Below are positions 1 through 9,008 of a DNA stretch of 64,000 nucleotides, one piece after another. Source of the stretch: Arenibacter palladensis. GTDB taxonomy: Bacteria; Bacteroidota; Bacteroidia; Flavobacteriales; Flavobacteriaceae. The DNA lies in assembly GCF_900129275.1 (NCBI RefSeq), contig NZ_FQUX01000001.1, positions 124,001-188,000 on the forward strand, read 5' to 3'. Both the position numbers and the translations under genes were made by a program. The first letter of the stretch is position 1. Each line of letters opens with the position of its first letter. Under the pieces are notes generated by a model that had not been told where the DNA came from, did no database searches, and worked only from the letters and a program-made list of their open reading frames with translations.

Positions 1-149
1 GCCATCTTTGTGCCAACTTTACGTCATCTGTGTCAATTGGTTGGTAACCGGGAAACAGGCTTTATAAATTAAACTAAGATCTTGCACTAGGGATTGCAGC
101 TGGCTACCGTGTAGCGCGGAAAGCCCGCCGCCCAACAAGGCGGAGTGCC

Positions 150-1508
150 CTAAATGCCCAAAATAACCTTGGCGATGGAAAAATAGATCAAAATCCCGAA
201 AATATCGTTGCTTGTGGTAATAAATGGACCCGTGGCTATGGCGGGGTCTATGCCCCTTTTGTGTAGAAAGAGCGGTATAAAGGTCCCAATAATCCCTGCC
301 ACCACGGTTACGGTGATCAAGGAGATGGAAATGGCCAGGGAGGTAAGAAAACTACCTTTCCAAAGCCAGGTAAAAAATAATAGTATGGACGCCAAAACGG
401 TTCCGTTAAGTAAGGCCAACAGCATTTCCTTTACAAGCCTTCCGGTGATACTCCCTTTTAGATCATCATTGGCCAATCCCTGCACCATTATAGCGCTGGA
501 TTGCACCCCAACGTTACCGGCCATCGCAGCTATTAGAGGGGTAAAGAAGAATAGCACTCCATAATCGCTCATTAGCGTCTCAAAGCCACCCATTATGGCC
601 GCGGCCCCTACACCTCCCAAAAGGCCCAGAAACAACCAGGGCAGTCTTGCACGGGTCAAATCCCAAATACTGTCGTCCGCCTCCACATCTTGGGAAATAC
701 CGGCCGCCAATTGATAATCCTTTTCCGCCTCTTCCCTTATAACGTCCACAATATCGTCTATGGTAATACGGCCAACCAGTCTTCCAATTTCATCGACCAC
801 AGGAATGGCTTCCAAATCGTATTTGGACATGATTTTGGCAACTTCCTCTGGTTTTTCATTTACGTTAACCGCATCTACCTTGGGAATATAAACTTCACTG
901 ATATGGGTCTTGGTGGAGGTAGTCAACAAATCCTTGAGGGAAAGTCGCCCCTTAAGTTTACCTTCATCATCCACTACATAAATAGAATGCACCCTGGTAA
1001 CATTTTCAGCCTGTGCCCTCATTTCCTTTACACAGGTAAGTACGTTCCAATTCTCATTGACCTTTACAAGCTCCTTGGCCATAAGTCCACCCGCCGAATT
1101 TTCGTCATAGCGCAACAGGTCCACAATATGCTTGGCATGTTCCCTATCCTCCAATTCGGAAATAACCTCTTGGACCATATTTTTGGGGAGTTCCCCTATG
1201 ATATCAGCGGCATCATCGGTATCCAACTCGTCCAACTCTCCGGCAATTTCCTTGGCAGACAGATTGGCAAGGATGGCCTCCCGGACATCTACATCCAACT
1301 CCGTAAGGGTTTCGGACGTTTTTTCGCTGTCCAGAAGTTTTATAAGATAGGTGGCATGGTCCTCATCCAATTCGTTGATGATCTCTGCCACATCCGCATA
1401 ATGCACCTCAGCCAAGAGCGCGGACAATTGCCCGTCCTGCTGGTCGTCTATTAGCTGTTCTATTTCAGCTAAATATTCCTCGGTGAGTTTAAATGGTATC
1501 ATTTGCAA
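150..1508 (-). CDS. mgtE: Magnesium transporter MgtE
   Basis: Predicted inner-membrane Mg2+ channel of the MgtE/SLC41 family. The 452-residue product has the usual length and domain order: an acidic helical MgtE N domain (about 25-130), a CBS pair (about 135-260) that in characterised homologues senses Mg2+ and gates the pore, and about five membrane helices (about 285-452), ending with the conserved TSND segment in the last helix region. Its ATG lies inside the 3' end of rsmA (20-base overlap). It is therefore read as the last gene of a minus-strand operon with the TPR gene, the DUF4286 gene and rsmA. Family assignment is firm; the transported ion is inferred from the family. Confidence 0.95.
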   Translation of the reverse strand: MQMIPFKLTEEYLAEIEQLIDDQQDGQLSALLAEVHYADVAEIINELDEDHATYLIKLLDSEKTSETLTELDVDVREAILANLSAKEIAGELDELDTDDAADIIGELPKNMVQEVISELEDREHAKHIVDLLRYDENSAGGLMAKELVKVNENWNVLTCVKEMRAQAENVTRVHSIYVVDDEGKLKGRLSLKDLLTTSTKTHISEVYIPKVDAVNVNEKPEEVAKIMSKYDLEAIPVVDEIGRLVGRITIDDIVDVIREEAEKDYQLAAGISQDVEADDSIWDLTRARLPWLFLGLLGGVGAAAIMGGFETLMSDYGVLFFFTPLIAAMAGNVGVQSSAIMVQGLANDDLKGSITGRLVKEMLLALLNGTVLASILLFFTWLWKGSFLTSLAISISLITVTVVAGIIGTFIPLFLHKRGIDPAIATGPFITTSNDIFGILIYFSIAKVILGI

Positions 1509-2361
1509 TCTTCTGTGTCAACGAAATAAAGTCCGCAACGCTCAATTGTTCCGGACGCAGGCCAAATATAGCATCTTCTTTTAGAACATCTGAAAGATTG
1601 AATGTTTTTAAACTGTTACGAATGGTCTTTCTACGCTGGTTAAACGCTGCCTTGACCACCTGTTTGAACAGTCTTTCATCCACATCCAAACGGAAATTTT
1701 CCTTTCTGGTAAGTCGCAATACTCCTGACTGCACTTTGGGAGGCGGATCAAATACTTGTGGCGAAACCGTAAATAAATATTCAGCATCGTAAAATGCTTG
1801 TACCAAAACGGATAGAATTCCATAGGCCTTGCTCCCTTCCTTTTCACAAATCCTTTCGGCGACCTCCTTTTGGAACATTCCGGTGAATTCCGGAATCTGA
1901 TCCTTAAATTCCAACATCTTAAAGACGATCTGGGTGGAAATATTATAAGGAAAATTCCCGGTAATGGCAAACTGCTCTTCCCCAAAAAGGGTCCATAGGT
2001 CATACTGCAAAAAGTCGGCCTCCAAAACCTTGAATTCTCCCTTGCGCTGCATTAATTTATTGTGTTCCAAAGGAAAACTGTGGTTAAGGTAAATGATGGA
2101 TTCCTCATCCAGGTCCATAGCCACCAAATCTATATCCTTTTCCAACAAATATTTTGTGAGCACCCCGGTACCCGGCCCTATTTCCAAAACATTTCGATAT
2201 CCGTCCAATTTCAAGGTTTCCCCAATTTTTTGGGCAACGGTCTCATCTTTCAAAAAATGTTGTCCTAAATGTTTTTTTGCTTTTACCGGACTTTCCTCCT
2301 GCCAAGGTCTATTGAACTTTTCCTTCTTGGCACGGAAGGCCTTTTTCCCCTTTTTGCTCAT
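1489..2361 (-). CDS. rsmA: 16S rRNA dimethyladenosine transferase RsmA (KsgA)
   Basis: SAM-dependent enzyme that dimethylates two adjacent adenines in the 3'-terminal helix of 16S rRNA during small-subunit assembly. Visible motifs are HLGQHFL near residue 32, the SAM-binding loop [10 protein letters not shown], and the catalytic NFPYNIS motif of adenine N6-methylases. The length (290 aa) is slightly above the family because of a basic extension of about 25 residues before the usual start; no other Met lies between the two, so the ATG at 2361 is kept. It overlaps mgtE by 20 bases and follows the DUF4286 gene by 16 bases. Confidence 0.95.
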   Translation of the reverse strand: MSKKGKKAFRAKKEKFNRPWQEESPVKAKKHLGQHFLKDETVAQKIGETLKLDGYRNVLEIGPGTGVLTKYLLEKDIDLVAMDLDEESIIYLNHSFPLEHNKLMQRKGEFKVLEADFLQYDLWTLFGEEQFAITGNFPYNISTQIVFKMLEFKDQIPEFTGMFQKEVAERICEKEGSKAYGILSVLVQAFYDAEYLFTVSPQVFDPPPKVQSGVLRLTRKENFRLDVDERLFKQVVKAAFNQRRKTIRNSLKTFNLSDVLKEDAIFGLRPEQLSVADFISLTQKIANDTI

Positions 2362-2377
2362 GGCGCTGCGTATTTAA

Positions 2378-2689
2378 TTAATGTTCGCTAATGATCGCCA
2401 ACTCTGTCCTAAAGGCAACAAACTTACCGGCAAAGAGTTCCATCACTTTTTTACGCAGTCTTTCTGCATCTTCGGCATAATATTTTTGAAGGGTTTCTTT
2501 AGAATCTGTGGTATATTGAATGGAGTACGTAACCCCTCCCATCTCCTCCTCCACCAAAACCTGGGACATAATAGCCTTGGTAAACTTTCCGGTTTCCAAC
2601 ATCTCCGGGATATGGACCTCCTTCATCCAGGACAACCACTGTCCTTGGATAGATTCTTCAATATTCATGGTAACATTGTAAATATACAT
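2378..2689 (-). CDS. DUF4286 family protein
   Basis: A 103-residue cytoplasmic protein typical of Bacteroidetes and annotated there as DUF4286. It has a dimeric alpha/beta-barrel look: a short strand at the N terminus (MYIYNVTMNI), a middle strand VTYSIQYTT, and a closing strand around residue 90. No catalytic motif is visible and no function is known. It sits 16 bases before rsmA and after a TPR gene, an order I recognise as common in flavobacteria and consistent with a housekeeping role. The family call is from recognition, not from a search. Confidence 0.8.
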   Translation of the reverse strand: MYIYNVTMNIEESIQGQWLSWMKEVHIPEMLETGKFTKAIMSQVLVEEEMGGVTYSIQYTTDSKETLQKYYAEDAERLRKKVMELFAGKFVAFRTELAIISEH

Positions 2690-2756
2690 GCTATTTCTTT
2701 ACTTTCCCGAAAGGGAATATTAATATTCATTTATGGACGGGCCAAGACGTTGGACA

Positions 2757-4541
2757 CTAATTAATACTGTCTCCCCGCAACATCCTGAAATTCCTTCTTG
2801 CCAGCGGAAAAAAGTAACTATCCTGATAGTTATAGATAATTTTCTCGTAATGCACCTTGGCCTTTTCGGGCTGATCCAAGATATTGCGATACAATTCCGC
2901 CAGGGCAAAATTGGCATCATCGGCCAAAATATCGTTGGCATAGAATTCCACTATTTTAAGGTAGTTAAATTCCGCCTTTTCATAATCCTTTAATTCAATT
3001 AAAATTTCGGCCTGTTTCAGAAGTGCTTCATCCTCTATTTTTTCCCCTTTATGATTTTGGAGAATATCTTCCAACAGGTCCACCGCATCCTTCTTTTTAT
3101 TTTGATAGGCCAGAAAATCGGCCCGGGCATACTTCTTTAAGGCCGTTTGTGTGGAATCTTCCAATGAATTATCGGAAATCAATAAGCTTAGCTGCATGGC
3201 GTCATTGGCAATCAATTGCGAGGTAGATCCCCTAAGTATCTTTAATTGCGTTAAAGCCCAATCAAAATCCCCTTTATAAAAACTAGTTTGCGCTACCTTA
3301 AAACGGGCATCCTGACCAAGGACATCATTCTTCAAATCTTTCTGAATCTGGGAAAAATAGATCAAGGCCTGATTAAACTGCCTATCAAAGACCAAAATAT
3401 CGCCCAAAGTACTTTTAATATAGGATTTGCTATAATTATTCATGGGCAGCTCCAAACATTGGCGTAATATCCCAATAGCAGGTTCGGGGTTATTCTTATT
3501 GAAGGTTAAGAATTTGGCATAGGCTATCTGCAGTTGAAGGGTTTCCATTTGGTAACCGTGTACTGCTAGCAGGTCATCGAATTTCTTTTGGACCTTGTCC
3601 AGCACCTTATCATCGGTTTCCAATAAATCCAATTCAATAAGATTTAGCTCTGCATCCAAGGCCACAATAGCGTCTGCACTATTTTCGGATATATATAGAA
3701 ATACGTCCTTTGCGGTATCTAAATCCTGCTCCTCCATGGCCAGTTTTCCCAATCCCTGTAAACGCTGCAACGAAGTCTCCCCGCCCCTTTTGTAAATGGC
3801 CTTTTCTTGGTTAAAGGCGCTCCTAAATTGTTTTTGTTGAACAAAAAGCCAACTCAGCAATTCGTTCCATAGGATATCCGGGCTTCTTTGTGCATTCTGA
3901 AGCAACACCTTTTTGAATTTTATGTTATTTGGATTTTCGGCCTCCGCACTTATAAAATCGTTGATATTGCGCAGTACATTTGCCTGTGAAGCCTTGCCTT
4001 CACTTATTAATTTTAAATAGGATTCGTACATCTGCTCTATATTCCCCTGCTCCCCGTAGATTCTGGCTTTTTGAAAATTATAATCCAATTGGGGATTACG
4101 CTCCATAGCTATGGAATACGCCTTTAAGGCATAATCCAATAAAGCATATTTCTGAAACCTGTAACCAAGGCCATAGCCATAATTGGGATTCTCATTAATT
4201 TTTTGAAGGGCTGCATTGTAATAATCGGTCGCCTTTTCCGGTTGGTCCTGCAAGGTATAATTGTACCCCAGCTCAATGAGCATGGTAGGATAAATATTTT
4301 GTTCGTTCACCGCGTTCAGCAAAAATTCCTCGGCCTTATCATACTGTTCCAATTGTTGGTAGCAGGCCACTAAGCCTTCGCCATAATCTGTCCGCATTGG
4401 ATTTTTGGCGACCAACTTTTCATAGAATACCACGGCCTTATCAAAAGCACCATCCTCAAAATATTGTTTCGCCAAAAAGTCTTCCTGGGAAACCAGTAGT
4501 TGGGAACAAGAGAATATAAGTATGGAAATAAGTAGTCGCAA
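2757..4541 (-). CDS. Tetratricopeptide repeat protein, probably exported
   Basis: A 594-residue protein made almost wholly of TPR helix pairs, for example KAVVFYEKLVAKNP, KAEEFLLNAV and KATDYYNAAL, and again near the C terminus (EKAEFNYLKIVEFY, EKAKVHYEKIIYNY). A hydrophobic N-terminal segment (LLISILIFSCSQLLVSQ) looks like a signal peptide, so it probably acts in the periplasm or at the outer membrane. TPR arrays of this kind scaffold protein complexes; the partner is not identifiable here. It is the first gene of the minus-strand operon that continues into DUF4286, rsmA and mgtE. Confidence 0.85.
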   Translation of the reverse strand: MRLLISILIFSCSQLLVSQEDFLAKQYFEDGAFDKAVVFYEKLVAKNPMRTDYGEGLVACYQQLEQYDKAEEFLLNAVNEQNIYPTMLIELGYNYTLQDQPEKATDYYNAALQKINENPNYGYGLGYRFQKYALLDYALKAYSIAMERNPQLDYNFQKARIYGEQGNIEQMYESYLKLISEGKASQANVLRNINDFISAEAENPNNIKFKKVLLQNAQRSPDILWNELLSWLFVQQKQFRSAFNQEKAIYKRGGETSLQRLQGLGKLAMEEQDLDTAKDVFLYISENSADAIVALDAELNLIELDLLETDDKVLDKVQKKFDDLLAVHGYQMETLQLQIAYAKFLTFNKNNPEPAIGILRQCLELPMNNYSKSYIKSTLGDILVFDRQFNQALIYFSQIQKDLKNDVLGQDARFKVAQTSFYKGDFDWALTQLKILRGSTSQLIANDAMQLSLLISDNSLEDSTQTALKKYARADFLAYQNKKKDAVDLLEDILQNHKGEKIEDEALLKQAEILIELKDYEKAEFNYLKIVEFYANDILADDANFALAELYRNILDQPEKAKVHYEKIIYNYQDSYFFPLARRNFRMLRGDSIN

Positions 4542-4669
4542 AGATTCTTTTTTTCAAAGATACGTAGAATGTACAAAGTGGATGTTAAGGCCAATATAAA
4601 GAATTATAAGTAGGCCAAACTTTAATTTCAGCTTAGGTTTAAGCTGTAACCTTGTTTATTCTTTTTGGA

Positions 4670-4930
4670 ATGAAACCATTAAATGCAGGGGACGAAATTT
4701 CCCTACAACAATCCATTGTCTCCTAATTTAAAAAAATGCTCCTGCCGGTCTCACCGGTTATTCCAAAACACAAGCCGATAAACAAGATGGTTGGGATGTT
4801 TTGGCAGGGGCCATAATAAGGGTTGGCAGCTGCTATATTTTCACTACCCCCCCATCAAAAAGAACATATGAAACTCACCTTTAACAGCAGTGATGACCAC
4901 TATCTCCTAGGCTTTAAATACAAATTTTAG
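4670..4930 (+). pseudogene. Decayed ORF with outer-membrane-like C terminus
   Basis: The 400-base gap between the TPR gene and serS holds plus-strand coding-like text broken into pieces. ATG at 4670 opens 18 codons ending in TAA. A second frame (about 4739-4885) reads as GLTGYSKTQADKQDGWDVLA and onward. A third frame ends at 4930 with a stretch finishing HYLLGFKYKF, an aromatic-ended strand typical of outer-membrane beta-barrel C termini. The frame changes coincide with a run of seven A (near 4730) and a run of seven C (near 4846), as expected for slippage frameshifts. I do not recognise the parent family. Calling it a pseudogene is inference. Confidence 0.3.
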
Positions 4931-4941
4931 CCCGGCTAGTT

Positions 4942-6213
4942 TTAGCTGATCTTATCAAACCCGGTATAAGGGATAAGGACTTCAGGAATTTGGATTCCAT
5001 CCTCTGTCTGATAATTTTCCAATATTCCGGCCAATACCCTGGGCAAGGCCAATGAGCTGCCATTTAAGGTATGTGCCAATTGACTTTTACCATTTTCGTC
5101 CTTATAGCGCAGTTTTAATCGGTTTGCCTGAAAGGTTTCAAAATTGGAGACCGAACTAATTTCCAACCAACGATCCTGGGCCGTTGAAAAGACCTCAAAA
5201 TCATAGGTAAGGGCAGAAGTAAAGCCCAAATCCCCTCCACAAAGTCGTAAAATCCTGTAGGGCAATTTAAGTTCCCTAAGTATATTTTTCACATGCTCTA
5301 CCATACCGTCCAAAGCTTCATATGATTTAGTGGGATGCTCCACCCGCACTATTTCTACCTTGTCAAATTGATGCAAGCGGTTAAGTCCGCGCACATGCGC
5401 ACCGTAACTCCCGGCTTCCCTCCTAAAACAAGGAGTATAAGCGGTATGCGTAATGGGAAAATCGGATTCGCTTATAATAACATCCCTAAAAATATTGGTT
5501 ACCGGTACCTCGGCCGTAGGGATCAAATAAAGATCGTCCTCACCTATGTGATACATTTGTCCTTCTTTATCGGGCAACTGGCCCGTACCATAACCTGATG
5601 CCTCATTTACCAAATGGGGCACTTGAATTTCATTATATCCAGCAGCTGCATTCCTATCCAAAAAGTAAGAAATAAGGGCTCTTTGCAATCGAGCACCTTT
5701 TCCCTTGTACACCGGAAATCCGGCGCCAGCTATCTTTACTCCCAATTCAAAATCTATAATGTCATATTTCCTTGCCAATTCCCAATGTGGAAGCGCCCCC
5801 TCTTTTAGGGTTGGGATATCCCCTTCCCTGAACACCTCTTCATTATCCTCCTCAGTGCTACCAGCAGGTACTGATGTATGTGGAACATTTGGAATTTGGT
5901 ACAGTAAATTTTGTAGTTCGGTTGCAGTTGCCGTCAAGGCCTCGTTCAATTCCTTGGACTCCTCTTTCAAACTACCGGTTCTTTCTTTTAAAAAGTTGGC
6001 TTCCGCAGCCTTACCACTTTTATAAAGCTGGCCTATTTCCTTTGAAATACTGTTGGATTCGGCAAGTGTATTATCCAGGCGTGCCTGCAGGGACCGTCGT
6101 TTTTCATCCAATTGAAGGACACTTTCAATAATTGGAAGGGCTTCAATATTACGCTTTTTTAAAGCTTCAACAATTTGTTCCTTATCCTCACGGATAGCCT
6201 GTAACTGCAACAT
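4942..6213 (-). CDS. serS: Seryl-tRNA synthetase
   Basis: Charges tRNA-Ser (and tRNA-Sec where present) with serine in the cytoplasm. The 423-residue length is normal. Residues 1-110 form the long antiparallel coiled-coil arm that grips the tRNA variable arm, followed by the class II catalytic core. Motif 2 is visible as FRREAGSYGAHVRG and motif 3 as ALPRVLAGILENYQ; NGSSLALPR is also characteristic. A -7 element TAAATTTG lies on the minus strand at 6234-6241, about 20 bases before the ATG. Transcribed alone here, divergent from the VOC gene. Confidence 0.97.
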   Translation of the reverse strand: MLQLQAIREDKEQIVEALKKRNIEALPIIESVLQLDEKRRSLQARLDNTLAESNSISKEIGQLYKSGKAAEANFLKERTGSLKEESKELNEALTATATELQNLLYQIPNVPHTSVPAGSTEEDNEEVFREGDIPTLKEGALPHWELARKYDIIDFELGVKIAGAGFPVYKGKGARLQRALISYFLDRNAAAGYNEIQVPHLVNEASGYGTGQLPDKEGQMYHIGEDDLYLIPTAEVPVTNIFRDVIISESDFPITHTAYTPCFRREAGSYGAHVRGLNRLHQFDKVEIVRVEHPTKSYEALDGMVEHVKNILRELKLPYRILRLCGGDLGFTSALTYDFEVFSTAQDRWLEISSVSNFETFQANRLKLRYKDENGKSQLAHTLNGSSLALPRVLAGILENYQTEDGIQIPEVLIPYTGFDKIS

Positions 6214-6233
6214 TTTTTTTGATTTTTATCGTG

Positions 6234-6241
6234 CAAATTTA
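6234..6241 (-). promoter_or_regulatory. -7 promoter element of serS
   Basis: The minus strand reads TAAATTTG, a full match to the Bacteroidetes TAnnTTTG -7 element, 20 bases upstream of the serS ATG. No clear TTTG -33 element is seen at the right distance. Confidence 0.55.
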
Positions 6242-6302
6242 ACCTAATCTTCGGATTTTCGGTATAAATTTAGCCCGGATATAGTTAGCAAAATTAAATT
6301 TC

Positions 6303-6683
6303 ATGGTTTTTGAACACATCGCCTTGAACGTAAAAAACGTAGAGGACATTAAGGATTGGTATGTTGCCAATGTGGGGTTAAAAGTAGTTTCTGAACAATC
6401 GCAAGCTCCTTTCATGACCTTTTTGGAAGATTCAACGGGACGGGTAATCCTAGAACTTTACCATAGACCTGAAGAGGAAATCACCAATTTCAAGACAAAG
6501 CACCCACTTAGCTTTCATATGGCATTTGTTTCCCAAAACGCTGAAAAAGACAAGATTAGGTTACTGGGTAAAGGAGCCAGTTTTGTAGAGGAAATAACAA
6601 AGGAAGACGGCAGCCATTTGGTAATGCTCCGTGATCCATGGGGAATGCCCCTGCAACTGTGCCATAGGACCAAACCGTTTTAA
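6303..6683 (+). CDS. VOC family protein (glyoxalase-like)
   Basis: A 126-residue single-domain protein of the vicinal oxygen chelate fold, which forms metal-binding beta-alpha-beta-beta-beta modules. It starts with FEHIALNVKNVEDIKDWYV, where His is the usual first metal ligand, and ends with RDPWGMPLQLCHR, the usual strand before the last ligand. Glyoxalases, dioxygenases and antibiotic-binding proteins share this fold, and nothing in the sequence or in its neighbours picks the substrate. It stands alone on the plus strand, convergent with the HTTM gene. Confidence 0.8.
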   Translation: MVFEHIALNVKNVEDIKDWYVANVGLKVVSEQSQAPFMTFLEDSTGRVILELYHRPEEEITNFKTKHPLSFHMAFVSQNAEKDKIRLLGKGASFVEEITKEDGSHLVMLRDPWGMPLQLCHRTKPF

Positions 6684-6708
6684 CAAACCAGAAGGCAATA
6701 CTATTATA

Positions 6709-8028
6709 CTAATTTTTTGATGGTGAGGGCAAGATCCAATCGTTGTGCCCAAAATAATTCCAGGACGCGCTGCCAAGGTCTATTTTTGGATCAATAAATT
6801 CTTGGTACGGTTTTCCGTTGACGCTCACCCTAGAATTTACATAAACCGAGATGTCCTCCCCCTTTTCATCGTATTCCCGTTTAAGGCGTTGGGCAAACTG
6901 CCACATAAAATCCGGATAGGATTTAATTTTACTTTTCTGTCCCCTTGTTAAATAATCGTCCAAATTTACCAGATACGAATTCCCGTTGGTATGGTTCACT
7001 ATTCTAAAAGTAGTAATTCCGGTCCTACTCCTCAACATCATTCTCCAACTCAACCTATGTCCCTCTTCTGTCCATAATACATCGTCCTTTATAAAATAAT
7101 GGCGGACAGGCAGGGCCAGTTGGATCAAAAAATAAAGCGACAAAATTCCCAAAACCAATTCTCTTTTGGGCGGCACAACAACGGCATCCCCTTGGTAAGG
7201 TTCCTTCTTTTTAAAAAACAATTTTCGAATAGATTCAGGCTCAAAAAAGAATACCGTAAACGCTAATGCCAAATAAGGAAAAATTCCGATTTGAAAGACT
7301 ATGGAATTGAACAAATGAAAGAATATGGAAGCAAAAAAAGCCCATTTTCTTGTAGGTTTCCACAAGAGGGCGGGCACGATAAACAAATCGAACAGAATAC
7401 CCGAAACACCTACTATACTATGAACCATAGGTACCTGAAGCAGCCCACCAATGATGGGATAGGATTTTTTATTCTTAAAAAGAATTTCTATAATACTAAA
7501 ATCCAACCAGTCCCCGTACATCTTGGCCACGGAGGCATAGGTATAAACTATAAATAATTGTAAGATAATTACCCATCTCAAATAGGCGGACATGTGATTG
7601 GTCCTTATCGACGGGTTTCTTTTGGCATCCAGCGAATAATCCCTGTTTGCCGGCATAAAGGCCATAATCAATGCAATCAGAATAAGCAGGTAATAGTGAT
7701 TGTTGTAGGCTGTTTTTTGCATAAGGTAAACACCCGTCCAGAGCAGGGCAAAGGCCGCAGCGCTCAATCGGTATCTATAACCCAGGGCAATAAAAACCCC
7801 TAAGGATCCCATGGCAATAAAATACAAATACATGCCTATACCCGGCAATGGTTGCAGCCAGTCGAAACCAATAAAATTAAACGTAAACTCCGGGTCTATC
7901 AGATTTTTTTTGACCCAACCCGTGGCAATGGCGCCATAGCATTCAAGGCTAACAAGAATGCCAAAAAATACCCTGAAAATTAGGAGCGGACTATTATCGA
8001 TTTGCTTAAAAAGAAACCGATCCAGCAT
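6709..8028 (-). CDS. HTTM domain membrane protein (gamma-carboxylase-like)
   Basis: A 439-residue polytopic protein with several hydrophobic helices between about residues 20 and 300 and a soluble C-terminal part. It resembles the HTTM family, the membrane region of vitamin K-dependent gamma-glutamyl carboxylases. Typical segments are RWVIILQLFIVYTYASVAKM in the middle and WFxxD/H-rich short loops. Bacterial members have unknown substrates, and carboxylase activity should not be assumed. The start codon abuts the ribF stop codon, so the two genes are translated from one minus-strand transcript. Confidence 0.75.
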   Translation of the reverse strand: MLDRFLFKQIDNSPLLIFRVFFGILVSLECYGAIATGWVKKNLIDPEFTFNFIGFDWLQPLPGIGMYLYFIAMGSLGVFIALGYRYRLSAAAFALLWTGVYLMQKTAYNNHYYLLILIALIMAFMPANRDYSLDAKRNPSIRTNHMSAYLRWVIILQLFIVYTYASVAKMYGDWLDFSIIEILFKNKKSYPIIGGLLQVPMVHSIVGVSGILFDLFIVPALLWKPTRKWAFFASIFFHLFNSIVFQIGIFPYLALAFTVFFFEPESIRKLFFKKKEPYQGDAVVVPPKRELVLGILSLYFLIQLALPVRHYFIKDDVLWTEEGHRLSWRMMLRSRTGITTFRIVNHTNGNSYLVNLDDYLTRGQKSKIKSYPDFMWQFAQRLKREYDEKGEDISVYVNSRVSVNGKPYQEFIDPKIDLGSASWNYFGHNDWILPSPSKN

Positions 8029-8955
8029 TTATTTAGAGATTATGGAAAGGGAAGTCTCCCGATCTTTTTTCAGTTGTGCCTGTAAAGCTTCCAGGGAATT
8101 GAACTTTTTTTCATCCCGTATCCGATCAATAATATCGACCTGAATTTCTTTCCCGTAAAGGTCCTGTTCAAAATCGAAGAAATTAATTTCTATACTTTTG
8201 GTCTTGCCCTCCACGGTAGGATTAAAGCCTATGTTCATCATTCCAAAAACAGTTTTGCCGTTTAATACACTGCTCACTACATAGACCCCGTTCTTGGGTA
8301 TTAGCTTGTACTCTTCGGGAATGGACAAATTAGCAGTTGGAAAGTTTAATTTCCTTCCCAATCCTTTTCCTTTAACAATGCTCCCTGTTAGCATATAATT
8401 ATACCCCAAATACATATTGGCCGTTTTCATATCCCCGTCTTCCAAGGCCTTCCTGATTTTTGTTGAACTAACGGAAACATCATCCACTTCCTGGGCCGAT
8501 ATTTCCTCCACCTCAAAATCCAAGGCATTCCCAAAAGCCATCAAATCATTAATATTGGCATTCCTATTTCTCCCAAACCTATGATCGTAACCAATAATGA
8601 TTTTTTTGGTCTTTAAATCGTTTACCAAAATATCCCTAACGAACTGTGTTGCGGATAAGCGTGAAAATTCTTTGGTAAATGGATGTACGATTAGATAATC
8701 GATACCCAATTCCTCCATGATTTTAATTTTTTCGTCAATGGTATTCAAAAGCTTTATAGAAACATCTTTTTGAAGTACCATTCTAGGATGGGGGAAAAAA
8801 GTAAGCACCGTAGATTTCAACTCCAATACTTTGGCATTGTTTATGAGACGTTCCAATATTTTACGGTGACCAATATGCACACCATCAAAAGTGCCAATGG
8901 TAATGGCAGTAGGGTGCGCTTTATCGTAATTGGAGATGCTTTGAACTGTTATCAC
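8029..8955 (-). CDS. ribF: Bifunctional riboflavin kinase / FAD synthetase
   Basis: Converts riboflavin to FMN and then to FAD. The 308 residues match the family length. The N-terminal adenylyltransferase domain shows the nucleotide-binding TIGTFDGVHIGH (about 20-31), and the C-terminal flavokinase domain shows GKGLGRKLNFPTANL (about 194-208) with the PTAN ATP/Mg motif. The upstream intergenic space to the divergent protease gene is only about 50 bases. The gene directly abuts the HTTM gene downstream. Confidence 0.96.
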   Translation of the reverse strand: MITVQSISNYDKAHPTAITIGTFDGVHIGHRKILERLINNAKVLELKSTVLTFFPHPRMVLQKDVSIKLLNTIDEKIKIMEELGIDYLIVHPFTKEFSRLSATQFVRDILVNDLKTKKIIIGYDHRFGRNRNANINDLMAFGNALDFEVEEISAQEVDDVSVSSTKIRKALEDGDMKTANMYLGYNYMLTGSIVKGKGLGRKLNFPTANLSIPEEYKLIPKNGVYVVSSVLNGKTVFGMMNIGFNPTVEGKTKSIEINFFDFEQDLYGKEIQVDIIDRIRDEKKFNSLEALQAQLKKDRETSLSIISK

Positions 8956-8978
8956 AAAAATGGAATAATAAAAAAACT

Positions 8979-8986
8979 TATCTTTG
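8979..8986 (+). promoter_or_regulatory. -7 promoter element of the metalloprotease gene
   Basis: TATCTTTG matches TAnnTTTG and lies 22 bases before the ATG at 9009. The implied leader is very short, which favours ATG at 9009 over the TTG at 9006. Confidence 0.5.
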
Positions 8987-9008
8987 AGTTTGTACTAAAC
9001 CCCGCTTG

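Noticed and set aside
1-149. Possible 3' end of a gene on the minus strand at the left edge
   Set aside because: A frame of about 45 codons overlaps the end of mgtE, but nothing in its translation is recognisable.
690-1454. Plus-strand 254-residue ORF antisense to mgtE
   Set aside because: Low-complexity shadow of mgtE with no recognisable domain; mgtE has intact family domains on the other strand.
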